A stretch of DNA of 64,000 nt from Bacteroidales bacterium (GCA_017542345.1 JAFXXI010000003.1:1-64000); one strand, 5' to 3'. Counted from the first letter of the stretch, positions 34,001 through 42,939 are shown. The notes: generated from the letters alone by a model not told the origin. A program made the numbers and translations.

Positions 34001-34341
34001 AGATTGCCACGCAGGACATCCCCGGCTGGGTGGTGGCCAACGACGGCAACCTCACCGTGGCCCTCGACATCCAGCTCACCCCCGAGCTTGTCGACGAAGG
34101 CATTGCCCGCGAGCTGGTGAACCGCATACAGAATATCCGCAAGGAACAGTTCGACGTCACCGACCGCATCGTGGTTGAATTGCAGGGCGGAGAGTGGGAC
34201 AGCGCTGTGGAGCGTCACCGCGAATATATTTGCACCGAGACTCTCTGCACCTCGCTGACCCTCGTGCCCGAGGTGAAGGACGGCACCCCCATCGAGCTAC
34301 TCGACGGCCAGAACACAATGATTAAGATAGCCAAAGCTTAA
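31018..34341 (+). CDS. ileS: Isoleucyl-tRNA synthetase
   Basis: An 1107-aa class I synthetase of the longer, eukaryote-like IleS type. The HIGH-type motif appears as GKPGIHH (about 54-60), the form I know from Bacteroidetes enzymes. WTTTPWTLPSNTA (about 223-235) marks the CP1 editing domain. KMSKRLGN (about 658) is the KMSKS loop and is followed by the anticodon-binding and C-terminal domains. It charges tRNA-Ile and edits misactivated valine. Its stop overlaps the M20 start by one base (TAATG), beginning an operon that runs to 40228. Confidence 0.96.
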   Translation: MKYNEYKQLNLTQIGQDVRRYWEENETFEKGQKLAEGHPAYVFYDGPPSANGKPGIHHVMARTIKDVFCRYKAQKGYFVDRKAGWDTHGLPVELGVEKNLGITKEDIGKKISVDDYNRACREEVMKYKELWDELTRVMGYWVDLKNPYITFNNEYIETLWFLLKKLYDKGLLYKGYTIQPYSPAAGTGLSSHELNMPGCYRDVKDTTCVAMFKLCDQADTYAIAWTTTPWTLPSNTALCVGPNIDYVTLETTHPYKETPCRIIMAKALVGSMFPEGKSPEYMIVSECKGKDLEGLHYEQLIPWVKPTEVSDKGSFRIILGDYVTTEDGTGIVHIAPTFGADDARVAKKAGIGDLLLFDRDGKQLPMVDKQGRFAPVEDLDPEWVKANVDVEEYSKYAGKFVKNAYDPTKGEKDMSLDVELVIMLKEQGKLFKSEKHTHSYPHCWRTDKPVLYYPLDSWFIRTTALKERMIELNKTINWKPEATGSGRFGNWLENIVDWNLSRSRYWGTPLPIWRTEDGKEEKCIGSVRELSAEIEKAVKAGLMASNPYAGDYKDFDLHRPYIDNVILVSDSGKPMRREPDLIDVWFDSGAMPYAQIHYMGGELKPTEFPADFIAEGVDQTRGWFYTLHAIGTMCFDSVAFKNVISNGLVLDKNGNKMSKRLGNAVDPFETLGKYGPDATRWYMITNSQPWDNLKFDVEGVDEVRRKLFGTLYNTYSFFALYANLDGFDYSQKDLDIKERPEIDRWILSELNTLVKTVGDAMEDYEPTRAGRAIGTFVDAYLSNWYVRLCRRRFWRGEITDDKKSAYQTLYTCLETLSRLMAPIAPFFSERMFLDLNAVTKRYDVESVHHLGFPEYHAEMVDKALEERMQLAQKVCSMVLGLRKKSNLRVRQPLQKIVIPVRDENMKTQIEKVQHLICSELNVKEIEFLAADNDLLVKKIKPNFKTLGPRYGKVMKALGAAIMAFSQQQINALEADGRCVVNVEGQDCEVLISDVEIATQDIPGWVVANDGNLTVALDIQLTPELVDEGIARELVNRIQNIRKEQFDVTDRIVVELQGGEWDSAVERHREYICTETLCTSLTLVPEVKDGTPIELLDGQNTMIKIAKA

Positions 34342-35546
34342 TGGAAAACCTGATAGATAGAATCAAGCAGTTGGCGCATGCGCAGCGCGAGGAGGTGATA
34401 GAGTGGCGGCGGTGGATGCACCGGCACCCCGATCTCTCGCAGGAGGAGTACGGCACCATGGAGTTCGTGGCCCAACGGCTACGCGAGATGGGACTGGAGC
34501 CCAAGACTGGCATTGGTAAGACGGGAACTATGGCTTTGCTTCACGGCAAAGACCCCGACAGCTACTGCGTCGCCTTGCGTTCCGACTATGACGCGCTGCC
34601 CATCACCGAATGCACAGGTCTGCCTTTCGCCAGCGAGAAGCCCGGAGTGATGCACGCTTGCGGTCATGATATGCACACCTGCTCGCTCCTCGGCGCCATC
34701 AAGATATTGACCCAACTGAAAGACCAGCTCAGCGGCACGCTGATGTTCATCTTCGAGCCGTCGGAGGAGAAATACCCTGGCGGTGCCCGCATGATGATGG
34801 AGGACGGCCTCTTCGATGACATCACGCCCAACGAAATTTACTCCTTCCACTGCTTGCCGGAGATGGACTGCGGCAAGGTGGGCATGCGCAAGGGCAAATA
34901 CATGGCCTCGACCGACGAACTCTACTGGACCGTCAAGGGCCTCGGTGGACACGGTGCCACGCCGCACTTGAGCGTCGACCCCATCGTGGTGGCCAGCCAT
35001 ATCGTTATTGCCCTGCAGCAAATTGTCAGCCGCAACGCCGCCCCCATGATGCCTACGGTGCTCACCATCGGCAAGATACAGGAGGTGGGCGGCCGCACCA
35101 ACATCATCCCCGACACAGTGAAGATGGAGGGTATCATCCGCACCTTCGACGAGAAGTGGCGCCTCGAGGCCCACGAGAAGATTCGCAAGATAAGCACCGG
35201 CGTGGCCGAGGCCATGGGTGCCGAATGCGACCTCTTCATCGACTATGGCTACCCCTACGTCTTCAACGACGACGCCTGCACGCAGCAGGTCCACGACAAC
35301 GCCTGCGCCTATGTTGGCGAGGGGAACGTCGAGTGGCTCGACCTCCGCATGACCGCCGAGGACTTCGCCTTCTTCGCGCAGAAGATACCGGCCTGTTACT
35401 TCCGCATCGGCATCCATGAACCTGGCACCCCCTTCAGCAACCTCCACCGTCCCAACCTCATCGTCGATGAGCGCAGCCTGGAACTGGCCAACGGCCTCAT
35501 CGCCTACAATGCCATCACGGCTTTGCGCAACAGAATCAAAGAGTAA
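34341..35546 (+). CDS. M20 family amidohydrolase (hippurate / N-acyl amino acid hydrolase type)
   Basis: A 401-aa cytosolic zinc hydrolase of the M20D subfamily. Conserved metal-site stretches: RSDYDALPI (about 75), HACGHDMHTCSLLGA (about 108), FEPSEEKYPGGA (about 139) and the C-terminal TAEDFAFFAQ. The family cleaves N-acyl or N-acetyl groups from amino acids such as hippurate, acetyl-diaminopimelate or auxin conjugates; the substrate here cannot be read. No signal peptide. Adjacent to ileS and directly followed by the MATE gene, with no intervening bases. Confidence 0.9.
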   Translation: MENLIDRIKQLAHAQREEVIEWRRWMHRHPDLSQEEYGTMEFVAQRLREMGLEPKTGIGKTGTMALLHGKDPDSYCVALRSDYDALPITECTGLPFASEKPGVMHACGHDMHTCSLLGAIKILTQLKDQLSGTLMFIFEPSEEKYPGGARMMMEDGLFDDITPNEIYSFHCLPEMDCGKVGMRKGKYMASTDELYWTVKGLGGHGATPHLSVDPIVVASHIVIALQQIVSRNAAPMMPTVLTIGKIQEVGGRTNIIPDTVKMEGIIRTFDEKWRLEAHEKIRKISTGVAEAMGAECDLFIDYGYPYVFNDDACTQQVHDNACAYVGEGNVEWLDLRMTAEDFAFFAQKIPACYFRIGIHEPGTPFSNLHRPNLIVDERSLELANGLIAYNAITALRNRIKE

Positions 35547-36959
35547 ATGGACAACACAAAAGAACTCGAGACCAAGCCTATTGGCGCATTGCTGTGGCAG
35601 TACGCGTTGCCGGCGGTAATTACGCAGGTGGTGGCCTCAATCTACAATATCGTCGACCGCATATTCTTAGGTCAGTATGTGGGTGCTCTTGCCATTGCGG
35701 GCCTGGCTATCACGCTGCCCATCATGAACATCATCCACGCCCTCGGCTCGCTGGTGGGTGTCGGTGCCTCGAGTCGCATGAGTATTGTGTTGGGCCGCAA
35801 GGATGTGCGCTGGGCCGAGAAGATATTGGGCAACAGTATGCTGCTCACCTTCTTCTTCGGCTTTCTTTTTGTCACCGGCGGCTACCTCTTCATGGACCGC
35901 ATTCTCCAGCTCTTTGGGGCCTCGGCCGATACTATCGACTATGCTCGCCAGTATATGCAGATAGTGCTGCCTGGTATGTTCTTTACCACCATGACTTTCA
36001 ACCTCACAGGCCTCATCCGTGCCAGCGGATATCCCACCAAGAGCATGTGGATCATGGCAGGAGGTGCAGTGCTCAATATCTTCCTTGACGCATTGTTCAT
36101 CATGGTGCTGGGATGGGGCATCGCCGGTGCCGCCACCGCCACCACCATCTCCATGTTCAGCACCGCCGTGGTTGCCGTGCTCCATTTCGTGCAGCCGCAG
36201 TCCTTCATCCGTTTCAAGCGTCACGCCTGGTCCCCCAAGCTCTACATCTTCCGCAATGTGCTGCTTATCGGCATGAGCCCCTTCCTGATGAACTTCGCTG
36301 CCTCGTTTGTGGTGGCGCTGCTCAACCGCCAGCTCATCCGCTACGGTGGCGACCTCGCCGTGGGTGCCTATGGCATCGTCAACACCTACTGCGCGTTCCT
36401 CGTCATGCTTATGCTTGGCATCTGTCAGGGTATGCAGCCCATCGCGGGCTACAATTACGGCGCTGGGCACAACCATCGTCTGCGCGATGTCTTCGTGCTC
36501 ACGCAGAAGTGGACCGTGGGCGCCGGAGTGTTGGGGGCAGTGCTGGCTATGTTGCTTCCGCGCATCATACTGCGGGCCTTCACCGACAGCCCCGAGCTGC
36601 TCGACATCGGTGTTCCCGCCATGCGTTACCTCAATGTGATGATGCCACTCATCGCATTCACCATCGGCAACTCGCAGTTCTTCCAAAGCATCGACAAGCC
36701 GTGGATTGCAATTACTACCTCGCTTTCGCGTCAGGTGCTTTTCCTTATCCCCTTGATGTTCGTCATCCCTGCCCTGATGGTCAATGCCGGCGGCAATGGC
36801 CTTACGGGCGTATGGATTACCTGCACCGTCTGCGACATACTTGGTGCCGCCCTTGCGGCAGCGCTGCTCTCCACCCAACTCAAGGTCTTCCGTCCGGGTT
36901 ATGTGCCGCCCGTCCGCAGACCTCGCCGTGAAGCTGGTCCAACCGATAAATCAAAATAA
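35547..36959 (+). CDS. MATE family efflux transporter
   Basis: A 470-aa inner-membrane protein with twelve predicted helices in two related halves, typical of multidrug and toxin extrusion antiporters driven by sodium or protons. Signature segments include NIVDRIFLGQYVGALAIAGL (helix 1 to 2) and GICQGMQPIAGYNYGAG (about 290-306, mirrored motif of the second half). The Arg/Pro-rich C-terminal tail is cytosolic. It starts at the base after the M20 stop. Substrate unknown. Confidence 0.92.
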   Translation: MDNTKELETKPIGALLWQYALPAVITQVVASIYNIVDRIFLGQYVGALAIAGLAITLPIMNIIHALGSLVGVGASSRMSIVLGRKDVRWAEKILGNSMLLTFFFGFLFVTGGYLFMDRILQLFGASADTIDYARQYMQIVLPGMFFTTMTFNLTGLIRASGYPTKSMWIMAGGAVLNIFLDALFIMVLGWGIAGAATATTISMFSTAVVAVLHFVQPQSFIRFKRHAWSPKLYIFRNVLLIGMSPFLMNFAASFVVALLNRQLIRYGGDLAVGAYGIVNTYCAFLVMLMLGICQGMQPIAGYNYGAGHNHRLRDVFVLTQKWTVGAGVLGAVLAMLLPRIILRAFTDSPELLDIGVPAMRYLNVMMPLIAFTIGNSQFFQSIDKPWIAITTSLSRQVLFLIPLMFVIPALMVNAGGNGLTGVWITCTVCDILGAALAAALLSTQLKVFRPGYVPPVRRPRREAGPTDKSK

Positions 36960-36961
36960 AT

Positions 36962-37954
36962 ATGAAAGTCTACCGTGATATCTCGCTGAAGGCTTACAAC
37001 ACCTTCGGCATCGCCGTCAAAACCCAGCGGCTGGTGGTGATGGAGGACGATGACGATGTCGCCCTTGCCCCGATACTCATCAATCGCCACTCGCTTGTCC
37101 TCGGCGCTGGAAGCGACACCGTCTTCACCCGCGATTTCGACGGCACCGTCGTGACTTTTAGCAACGAGAAGGCCGATGGCCAAACGATTAAGCAGTCGGG
37201 CAATCAGCTTACGGTTTGGGCCGGCATGAAGATGGACGACCTCGTCCAGTGGACCCTCGACCACGGCCTTTATGGACTCGAGAACCTGAGTGCCATCCCG
37301 GGCACGGTGGGTGCCGCTGTGGTGCAGAATGTTGGCGCCTATGGTGCTGAAGCCAAAGACACTGTGGTGTCGGTCGAGGTCATTGACCTGTACACTGGCG
37401 ACATTCGCACCTACACTGGCGAAGAGTGCCGTTTCGGCTATCGCACCTCCCGCTTCAAAGAAGAGACCGCTGTCCGTGAGCTTGTCGTATATGTCACATT
37501 CGCCCTGAAAGACACCTATGTGCCCAACCTCAGTTACAAGGCTCTGGAAGGCTTGCCCCACGAGTCGGCGCAGCAGATGCGCGACGCCATCACCGCCCTC
37601 CGTTGGACCAAGCTACCGCGGCCCGAGGAGCACGGCTCTGCCGGCAGCTTCTTCAAGAACCCAGTGGTCGACGAGACTACGTACATGCGCCTCAAGTCTG
37701 AATACCCCGGCATGCCTGAGGCCCACAAGGTAAATGCCCGGGACTACAAGCTCAGCGCTGGCTGGTTGATAGACAAGGCCGGCTGGAAAGGCAAGACGAT
37801 GGGCAGGGTGGGGGTGTGGCCCGAAAATGCCTTGGTGCTGTATAACCTCGGCGGTTGCACCGGCGACGAAGTGGTGGCCCTGGCCAATGCCATACAGGCC
37901 GATGTGGAGCAGAAGTTCGGCATCGCCCTTTCCCCCGAAGCGATAATCATATAG
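36962..37954 (+). CDS. murB: UDP-N-acetylenolpyruvoylglucosamine reductase
   Basis: A 330-aa FAD enzyme making UDP-N-acetylmuramate, the second step of peptidoglycan precursor synthesis. It starts with the family's SLKAYNTFGIAV. FAD-binding segments LVLGAGSDTVF (about 45) and NLSAIPGTVGAAVVQNVGAY (about 108) are present; the catalytic region HGSAGSFFKNPVV (about 220) contains the proton-donor Ser. Full length for the type I (E. coli-like) enzyme. Two bases separate it from the MATE gene. Confidence 0.95.
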   Translation: MKVYRDISLKAYNTFGIAVKTQRLVVMEDDDDVALAPILINRHSLVLGAGSDTVFTRDFDGTVVTFSNEKADGQTIKQSGNQLTVWAGMKMDDLVQWTLDHGLYGLENLSAIPGTVGAAVVQNVGAYGAEAKDTVVSVEVIDLYTGDIRTYTGEECRFGYRTSRFKEETAVRELVVYVTFALKDTYVPNLSYKALEGLPHESAQQMRDAITALRWTKLPRPEEHGSAGSFFKNPVVDETTYMRLKSEYPGMPEAHKVNARDYKLSAGWLIDKAGWKGKTMGRVGVWPENALVLYNLGGCTGDEVVALANAIQADVEQKFGIALSPEAIII

Positions 37955-37958
37955 CCTT

Positions 37959-38567
37959 ATGGAAAAAGTAGAACAATTCTGGCAGTGGTTCCAGGACCAC
38001 AACGAGCAACTCGTTGCCCTCGGCGACCTCGACGGCAAGGAGCGCGCCCAGCTTGAAAACGCCCTCCTGTACCAGCTTACAAAGTACTGTGACGGACTCT
38101 CTTATGAAATCGGTGAGCCTACCGCCAACGGCCGCACGCTGACCTTCACTGCCGAAGGCGACACCGACCTGTTCCGCTATGTTGTTGACCTCGTCGATGC
38201 CGCCCCCGACCTGGACTGGTGGACCTTCGTGGCCTTCAAGCAGCCTCTCGGCACCGAGCTCAAGGTGCGCTTCGACAAGATGCTTTTTGATACCCGCAAG
38301 ATGTACTTCCAACAGCTTGAGTGCGAGGAAGAACCCGAAATGCTGGGTCTGCGCATCGCCGTGGAAGACGGCCAGCGCCAGGACGAGGACTTCCAGGTGG
38401 GTGTCTATGTGACCCTCGAGGCCCTGATGGGCGAGTTTGACTGCGCCACCCTTGTCGGCTACATGGAGACCGTCCCCGTGCCAGAAGAGCCCTTCAAGGC
38501 TGGTTTCCAGTCGCTTGACGACCTGCCCAAGTTTGTCGAGTGGTTCAAGCGCAAGCGCGACGAGTAA
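37959..38567 (+). CDS. Conserved-looking protein of unknown function
   Basis: A 202-aa acidic cytosolic protein with many aromatic residues (MEKVEQFWQWFQDHNEQL at the start; FVEWFKRKRDE at the end). Secondary structure appears alpha/beta, with a central segment of short strands (VRFDKMLFDTRKMYF). I recognise no characterised family, though similar proteins occur in other Bacteroidales from memory. Four bases after murB and six before the next gene, hence in the ileS operon. Confidence 0.6.
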   Translation: MEKVEQFWQWFQDHNEQLVALGDLDGKERAQLENALLYQLTKYCDGLSYEIGEPTANGRTLTFTAEGDTDLFRYVVDLVDAAPDLDWWTFVAFKQPLGTELKVRFDKMLFDTRKMYFQQLECEEEPEMLGLRIAVEDGQRQDEDFQVGVYVTLEALMGEFDCATLVGYMETVPVPEEPFKAGFQSLDDLPKFVEWFKRKRDE

Positions 38568-38573
38568 GTCCCC

Positions 38574-39068
38574 ATGCCTACCCCGCACGACCCCCGCTAC
38601 CGTGGCCGTCGCCGTTCCTCGGCGCAACGTCGTTCGGGTCATCTCCGCACCAACTATGTGGAGGATGACATCCAGGCCTTTTCCCAAGACTTGGAGCGTT
38701 TGCGGTCGGTGTGGCCCGAGAGTGTTCGCGAGGCCGACAGCAAGGCGGAGCTGCGTAAGGCATTCAAAACAAATGGCATTATCTGTCTCATCGTGATGGT
38801 GCCCCTGACGGCTATTCTGGTGTATCTTGTCGCCAGCGGTGACGCCCCCTGGTGGTCAATACCCGTTGGGCAGAGCTTCCTCCTGCTTTACCTGTGGTTC
38901 CGTCTGCTGATGTTCCACGGCGAAGACACCATGTTCCTCATCTACCGCGAGGCCGAACGCCGCGGCATCCGCTACGCCAAGGGTGACACCCCGCTGTACC
39001 ACATCATGAACCGCCTCAATGCCGACTACAATAGTCACCTCTGGAACCGTAAATTCACATGGATGTAA
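38574..39068 (+). CDS. Small membrane protein of unknown function
   Basis: A 164-aa protein with an Arg/Ser-rich cytosolic N terminus (RGRRRSSAQRRSGH), an amphipathic helix and two hydrophobic segments, about 66-86 (IICLIVMVPLTAILVYLVA) and 92-112. The C-terminal soluble part ends NRKFTWM. No family recognised. It overlaps the sialidase start by 10 bases. The frame was chosen because it fits the operon spacing; the other open frame over 38437-38796 crosses the preceding stop and shows no protein features. Confidence 0.6.
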   Translation: MPTPHDPRYRGRRRSSAQRRSGHLRTNYVEDDIQAFSQDLERLRSVWPESVREADSKAELRKAFKTNGIICLIVMVPLTAILVYLVASGDAPWWSIPVGQSFLLLYLWFRLLMFHGEDTMFLIYREAERRGIRYAKGDTPLYHIMNRLNADYNSHLWNRKFTWM

Positions 39069-40228
39069 AGCCTAACGTCTTCATCGCCATCGTGTTGCTG
39101 CTCGCGGCGACCGCCTGCCACAAAGACTCCACGCAGGACTCCGACACCACCGTCGACACCGCCGCGGTGGCCGCTGACACCCCCTTCTGCGACAGCCTGC
39201 GCCTCTACGCCCCAGGCGACTACGGCTCCACACATTGGCGCATCCCCGCCATTCTCTGTCTCGACGACGGCACCCTCTTGGCTGTCAACGACAAACGCAA
39301 GTACAACCACCGCGACCTGCCCGAGGACATCGACATCGTCTGTCGCCGCAGCACCGACCGTGGCGCCTCCTGGAGCGAACCGCAGACCATCGTCCAAGGC
39401 ACTGGCTACAAGCATGGTTACGGCGACGCCGCCCTCGTGCAATGTGCCAACGGCGACGTGCTCTGCTTCTTTGTCGGCGGCAATGGACTTTGGGCCTCCA
39501 CCGAAGCCGACCCCATCCGCAGCTATGTCTGCCGCAGCACCGACCGCGGCGCCACCTGGGACGCCCCCGTCGAGCTCACATCCCTCCTCTGGGGTTCCAA
39601 TCCGCTCAATTCCGATGGCCGCTGGTATTCAGCCTCTTTCTTTGCCTCCGGCAATGCCTTGCGGCTCACCCGCGGCCCCCACAGCGGCCGGGTGCTCGTG
39701 GCGGCCGCCATGTGCCGCACAGGGGAGCAGAAACTCGACAACTATGTCTTCTACAGCGACGACAACGGCCACTCGTGGCACCTCTCTGACCTCGCCTACT
39801 CGATGGGCGACGAAGCCAAACTCATCGAACTTGCTGACGGACGGGTACTTATCAGCGTGCGCCGCACCGGCGCGCGCGGCTTCAACCTCTCCGCCGACGG
39901 CGGGCAGACCTGGGGCACGCGCTCCTCATGGCCCGAGATGCAAGCCAACGCCTGCAACGGCGACATGCTCCGCCTCGACGACACCACCATCCTCCACAGC
40001 CTTCCCAACTCGATGGAGCGCGAGAACGTCAGCATTTTCATTTCCAGCGACGAAGGCGCCTCGTGGCACACGCCGGTGCTGCTCTGCAAAGGCCCCTCTG
40101 TCTATTCGTCCCTGACGCGGCTCCCCGACGGAACAGTGCTCGCCTATGTCGAAAAAGGCCCCGACACGGGGTGCGAGCTGTGGCTCTACCGGTTCAATGC
40201 GGCATGGCTCCGGGCACCCCGTCCGTAA
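39059..40228 (+). CDS. Exo-alpha-sialidase lipoprotein (GH33 type)
   Basis: A 389-aa lipoprotein (VLLLAATAC, Cys20) folding as a six-bladed propeller. Five Asp boxes are visible (STDRGASW, STDRGATW, YSDDNGHSW, SADGGQTW, SSDEGASW). The arginine-triad start appears as WRIPAI (about 60), a variant of the FRIP motif, and RYSASFFASGN-like and GYGDAAL segments follow the sialidase pattern. It would release terminal sialic acid from host or dietary glycans at the cell surface. No nan catabolic genes are nearby. It is last in the ileS operon; the 11-bp array begins at the base after its stop. Confidence 0.85.
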   Translation: MDVKPNVFIAIVLLLAATACHKDSTQDSDTTVDTAAVAADTPFCDSLRLYAPGDYGSTHWRIPAILCLDDGTLLAVNDKRKYNHRDLPEDIDIVCRRSTDRGASWSEPQTIVQGTGYKHGYGDAALVQCANGDVLCFFVGGNGLWASTEADPIRSYVCRSTDRGATWDAPVELTSLLWGSNPLNSDGRWYSASFFASGNALRLTRGPHSGRVLVAAAMCRTGEQKLDNYVFYSDDNGHSWHLSDLAYSMGDEAKLIELADGRVLISVRRTGARGFNLSADGGQTWGTRSSWPEMQANACNGDMLRLDDTTILHSLPNSMERENVSIFISSDEGASWHTPVLLCKGPSVYSSLTRLPDGTVLAYVEKGPDTGCELWLYRFNAAWLRAPRP

Positions 40229-40360
40229 CCTTCCCCTCCGCTTCCCCTCCGGATCCCCTCCGGTCCCCCTCCGCTCTTCGTCCGAGGGGATACTTTTTTT
40301 GATAGGAGGGGGAGCGGAGCGGGACCGGAGGGGGACCGGACCGGAACCGGAGCGATGACC
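40229..40360. repeat. 11-bp-period inverted array, locus 4
   Basis: Twelve 11-bp units with no slippage, beginning at the base following the sialidase stop. The left arm is CCTTCCCCTCC, GCTTCCCCTCC, GGATCCCCTCC, GGTCCCCCTCC; the centre has ACTTTTTTTGATAG; the right arm is GAGGGGGAGCG, GAGCGGGACCG, GAGGGGGACCG. It could fold as a long imperfect hairpin and may also end transcription of the ileS operon. Confidence 0.88.
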
Positions 40361-40436
40361 CCCCGGTTGGAGGGTGAAAAAAGTGGATTTTGGGAGCGTG
40401 TTTTTATATTTTTTACACTGGATACAAAATATTTCG

Positions 40437-40482
40437 TATCTTTGCATCGCGAAAATAGCGTCCGTCGGCCTATGGCCGACGG
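40437..40482 (+). promoter_or_regulatory. purA promoter region and leader hairpin
   Basis: TATCTTTG at 40437-40444 is a good -7 element; the -33 region (TTTTA at 40411-40415) is weak. A perfect leader hairpin, CCGTCGGCC-TAT-GGCCGACGG (40462-40482), lies between it and the ATG at 40510. Confidence 0.65.
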
Positions 40483-40509
40483 TGTATAACGATTGATAAA
40501 AGAAAGAAA

Positions 40510-41802
40510 ATGACAAAGATAGATGTTCTCTTGGGACTCCAATGGGGCGACGAAGGCAAGGGCAAGATTGTCGATGTGCTGACCCCGGGCTACGACGTGG
40601 TGGCCAGGTTCCAGGGTGGCCCGAACGCAGGGCATACGCTCGAATTCAACGGCATGAAGCATGTGTTGCATATCATCCCGTCGGGCATTTTCCACAAGGA
40701 GAAAGTGAACCTCATAGGCAACGGCGTGCTGATTGAGCCGTGCATCTTCCGTCAGGAAATCAGGGATTTGGAGGCTAAAGGCGTCGATGCGACACAGAAC
40801 CTCTATGTCTCCAAGAAGGCTCACCTCATCCTGCCGACACACCGCATGATGGATGCCGCCAACGAGCAGGCCAAGGGCAATATGAAGATTGGCTCGACGC
40901 TGAAAGGCATCGGGCCGGCCTATACCGACAAGATTGCGCGCAACGGCCTCCGCGTGGGCGACACCCTCTCGACGGACTTCCGCGAGCGCTACCTGCTGCT
41001 CAAGGAGATGCATGTGCGCCAGGCGCAGACGCTGGGCTTCGACCTTGCGGCGTTCCGTATCGACGGCATGAGCCTCGACGAGTATGAGCGTCAGTGGATG
41101 GAGAGCCTGGAGACGCTGAAGCGCTTCCGCTTTGTCAACAGCGAGTATTTCATCAACCAGTGCCTGCGCGACGACAAGAAGGTGCTGGCCGAGGGCGCCC
41201 AAGCCATGATGCTGGACATCGATTTCGGCACCTATCCCTTTGTCACTTCGAGCAATACCATCACGGCGGGTGTCTGCACCGGTCTGGGTGTGGCTCCGAG
41301 CGCCATCGGCAAGGTGATGGGTATCACGAAAGCCTACTGCACGCGTGTGGGCGCGGGTCCTTTCCCGACAGAACTCTTCGACGAGACGGGCCGTCAGCTG
41401 TGCGAATTGGGCCACGAGTACGGTGCCACGACTGGACGTCCGCGCCGCTGCGGTTGGATTGACCTGCCGGCACTGCGCTATGCCTGCATGATCAACGGCG
41501 TCACCGAGCTCTATGTCACCAAGCCGGACGTGATGAACGACTTCGAAAAGGTGTGCATGTGCATCTCGTATGAGATTGAGGGCCAGCAGACCGACGAGAT
41601 ACCCTTCGAGTACAACACCGTCGAGGTGAAGCCCTGCCTGACAGCCTATGAGGGTTGGCAGCAGAGCCTGGCGGGTATCGACGCCTACGAGGCACTGCCG
41701 GCGAAGCTGAAGAGCTATCTGGATGCGATTGAGCAGCAGACGGGTGTGCGCATTGCCGCCGTGAGCATCAGCCCCGACCGCAAGGACGTTCTGTTCAAAT
41801 GA
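40510..41802 (+). CDS. purA: Adenylosuccinate synthetase
   Basis: A 430-aa GTP-dependent enzyme converting IMP and aspartate to adenylosuccinate. The N terminus holds GLQWGDEGKGKIVD (P-loop-like, about 9-22, catalytic Asp13) and NAGHT (His42-equivalent); TTGRPRRCGWIDL (about 308-320) is the GTP/base site. Full length. Single gene with its own promoter, followed 65 bp later by a PepSY-like protein gene. Confidence 0.97.
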   Translation: MTKIDVLLGLQWGDEGKGKIVDVLTPGYDVVARFQGGPNAGHTLEFNGMKHVLHIIPSGIFHKEKVNLIGNGVLIEPCIFRQEIRDLEAKGVDATQNLYVSKKAHLILPTHRMMDAANEQAKGNMKIGSTLKGIGPAYTDKIARNGLRVGDTLSTDFRERYLLLKEMHVRQAQTLGFDLAAFRIDGMSLDEYERQWMESLETLKRFRFVNSEYFINQCLRDDKKVLAEGAQAMMLDIDFGTYPFVTSSNTITAGVCTGLGVAPSAIGKVMGITKAYCTRVGAGPFPTELFDETGRQLCELGHEYGATTGRPRRCGWIDLPALRYACMINGVTELYVTKPDVMNDFEKVCMCISYEIEGQQTDEIPFEYNTVEVKPCLTAYEGWQQSLAGIDAYEALPAKLKSYLDAIEQQTGVRIAAVSISPDRKDVLFK

Positions 41803-41867
41803 GGAGATAAGACGATACTGCAATAAATAGCAATCCGAAGATACAAAATAGAAAAACACATACAGAT

Positions 41868-42920
41868 ATGAAGAAGATAGTTTTGCTCGCACTGATGGTG
41901 TTGCCGCTGGTGGCGGGAGCCCAGACGAAGATTAAGGAGACTGCGGTGCCGCGCAGCGTGCTGCTGGCACTGGAGAAGACCTACGACTCGTACAAGGTGC
42001 GCACATGGTATCAGGCCCCCGGGCAGTACATTGCCGAGCTGGTCATTGACGGCCAGAACGGACGTTCCTATTTCACTGCCGGCGGCGACTGGCAGTATAG
42101 CACCTTCCCCGTGAAGGTGGAGGAGTGCCCCACAATGATGAACACCTATTTTGTCAACAACTACCCCGGCTACCGCATCAAGAACATTGAGTATGTCGAG
42201 GAGATGAACGGCGACAACTACTACCGCATGGTCATCATCAAGAAGGGTATTGCCGAGAACGACTGCGAGATGATTTTCGACACGCGCGGCAAGTTGATGA
42301 AGAGCAATGCGCCCGACCCCGAGGCCGTGAAGCGTGACTACTATACCCACAACAACCCCGATGCCGACGACAAGAAGGTGAGCGAGAAGACCGGCACCGA
42401 GAACAGCCGCCGCCGCGAGCGGCCGGCTCCGCAGATAGACGAGCCGCAGGTGGAAGCCTTCACGCCGAGCAGCGAGATTGCCAGCCAGTTTGACAAGGCT
42501 TTCGGCAAGCGTATCAAGGCGGGTCCCGAATGGGTGTTGCGCAACGGCGAGCAGGCGGTGGCCTACTTCACTAACTCGCAGAAGGTGGAGATGGAGGCTG
42601 TCTACCGTGTGAGCGACAACTTCTATGTAATGACTGGCAAGACTCTTCCGACGGATCGCTACAACAATTCGGTGAAGAAGTATCTGGCCGAGAAGTTCAG
42701 CGGCGAGCGCTACCGCATCGAGAAGATGGTGCAGTATGAGTACAGTTCGAAGTACCGCGACCCGGTGGACAACAAGAAGCCCAAGCCCTTCTACTATGTG
42801 GTTGTGAGTCAGAAGATTCGTGGTACGCGCGACCGTAAGTTCACGCGCCTCGAGTTCAACAGCAGCGGCCAGTTCATGCACCAGATCGCCCAGCCCCTTG
42901 ACGAGCGCGATGTGCAGTAG
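41868..42920 (+). CDS. Secreted protein with PepSY-like domains
   Basis: A 350-aa exported protein (signal MKKIVLLALMVLPLVAGAQ). Two related segments, about 30-145 and 210-345, each combine a helix such as VPRSVLLALEKTYDSYKV or SSEIASQFDKAFGKRI with a strand meander, as in the 'putative beta-lactamase-inhibitor-like, PepSY-like' family (PF11396 type) of Bacteroidetes. A charged linker (KVSEKTGTENSRRRERPAP) joins them. Function of the family is unknown. It probably depends on the purA promoter and ends at a strong terminator. Confidence 0.65.
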   Translation: MKKIVLLALMVLPLVAGAQTKIKETAVPRSVLLALEKTYDSYKVRTWYQAPGQYIAELVIDGQNGRSYFTAGGDWQYSTFPVKVEECPTMMNTYFVNNYPGYRIKNIEYVEEMNGDNYYRMVIIKKGIAENDCEMIFDTRGKLMKSNAPDPEAVKRDYYTHNNPDADDKKVSEKTGTENSRRRERPAPQIDEPQVEAFTPSSEIASQFDKAFGKRIKAGPEWVLRNGEQAVAYFTNSQKVEMEAVYRVSDNFYVMTGKTLPTDRYNNSVKKYLAEKFSGERYRIEKMVQYEYSSKYRDPVDNKKPKPFYYVVVSQKIRGTRDRKFTRLEFNSSGQFMHQIAQPLDERDVQ

Positions 42921-42939
42921 ATAATTAAGTAAACGGAAT

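Noticed and set aside
32107..34218. 703-codon open frame antisense to ileS
   Set aside because: Low-complexity translation without any start context; explained by codon bias of ileS.
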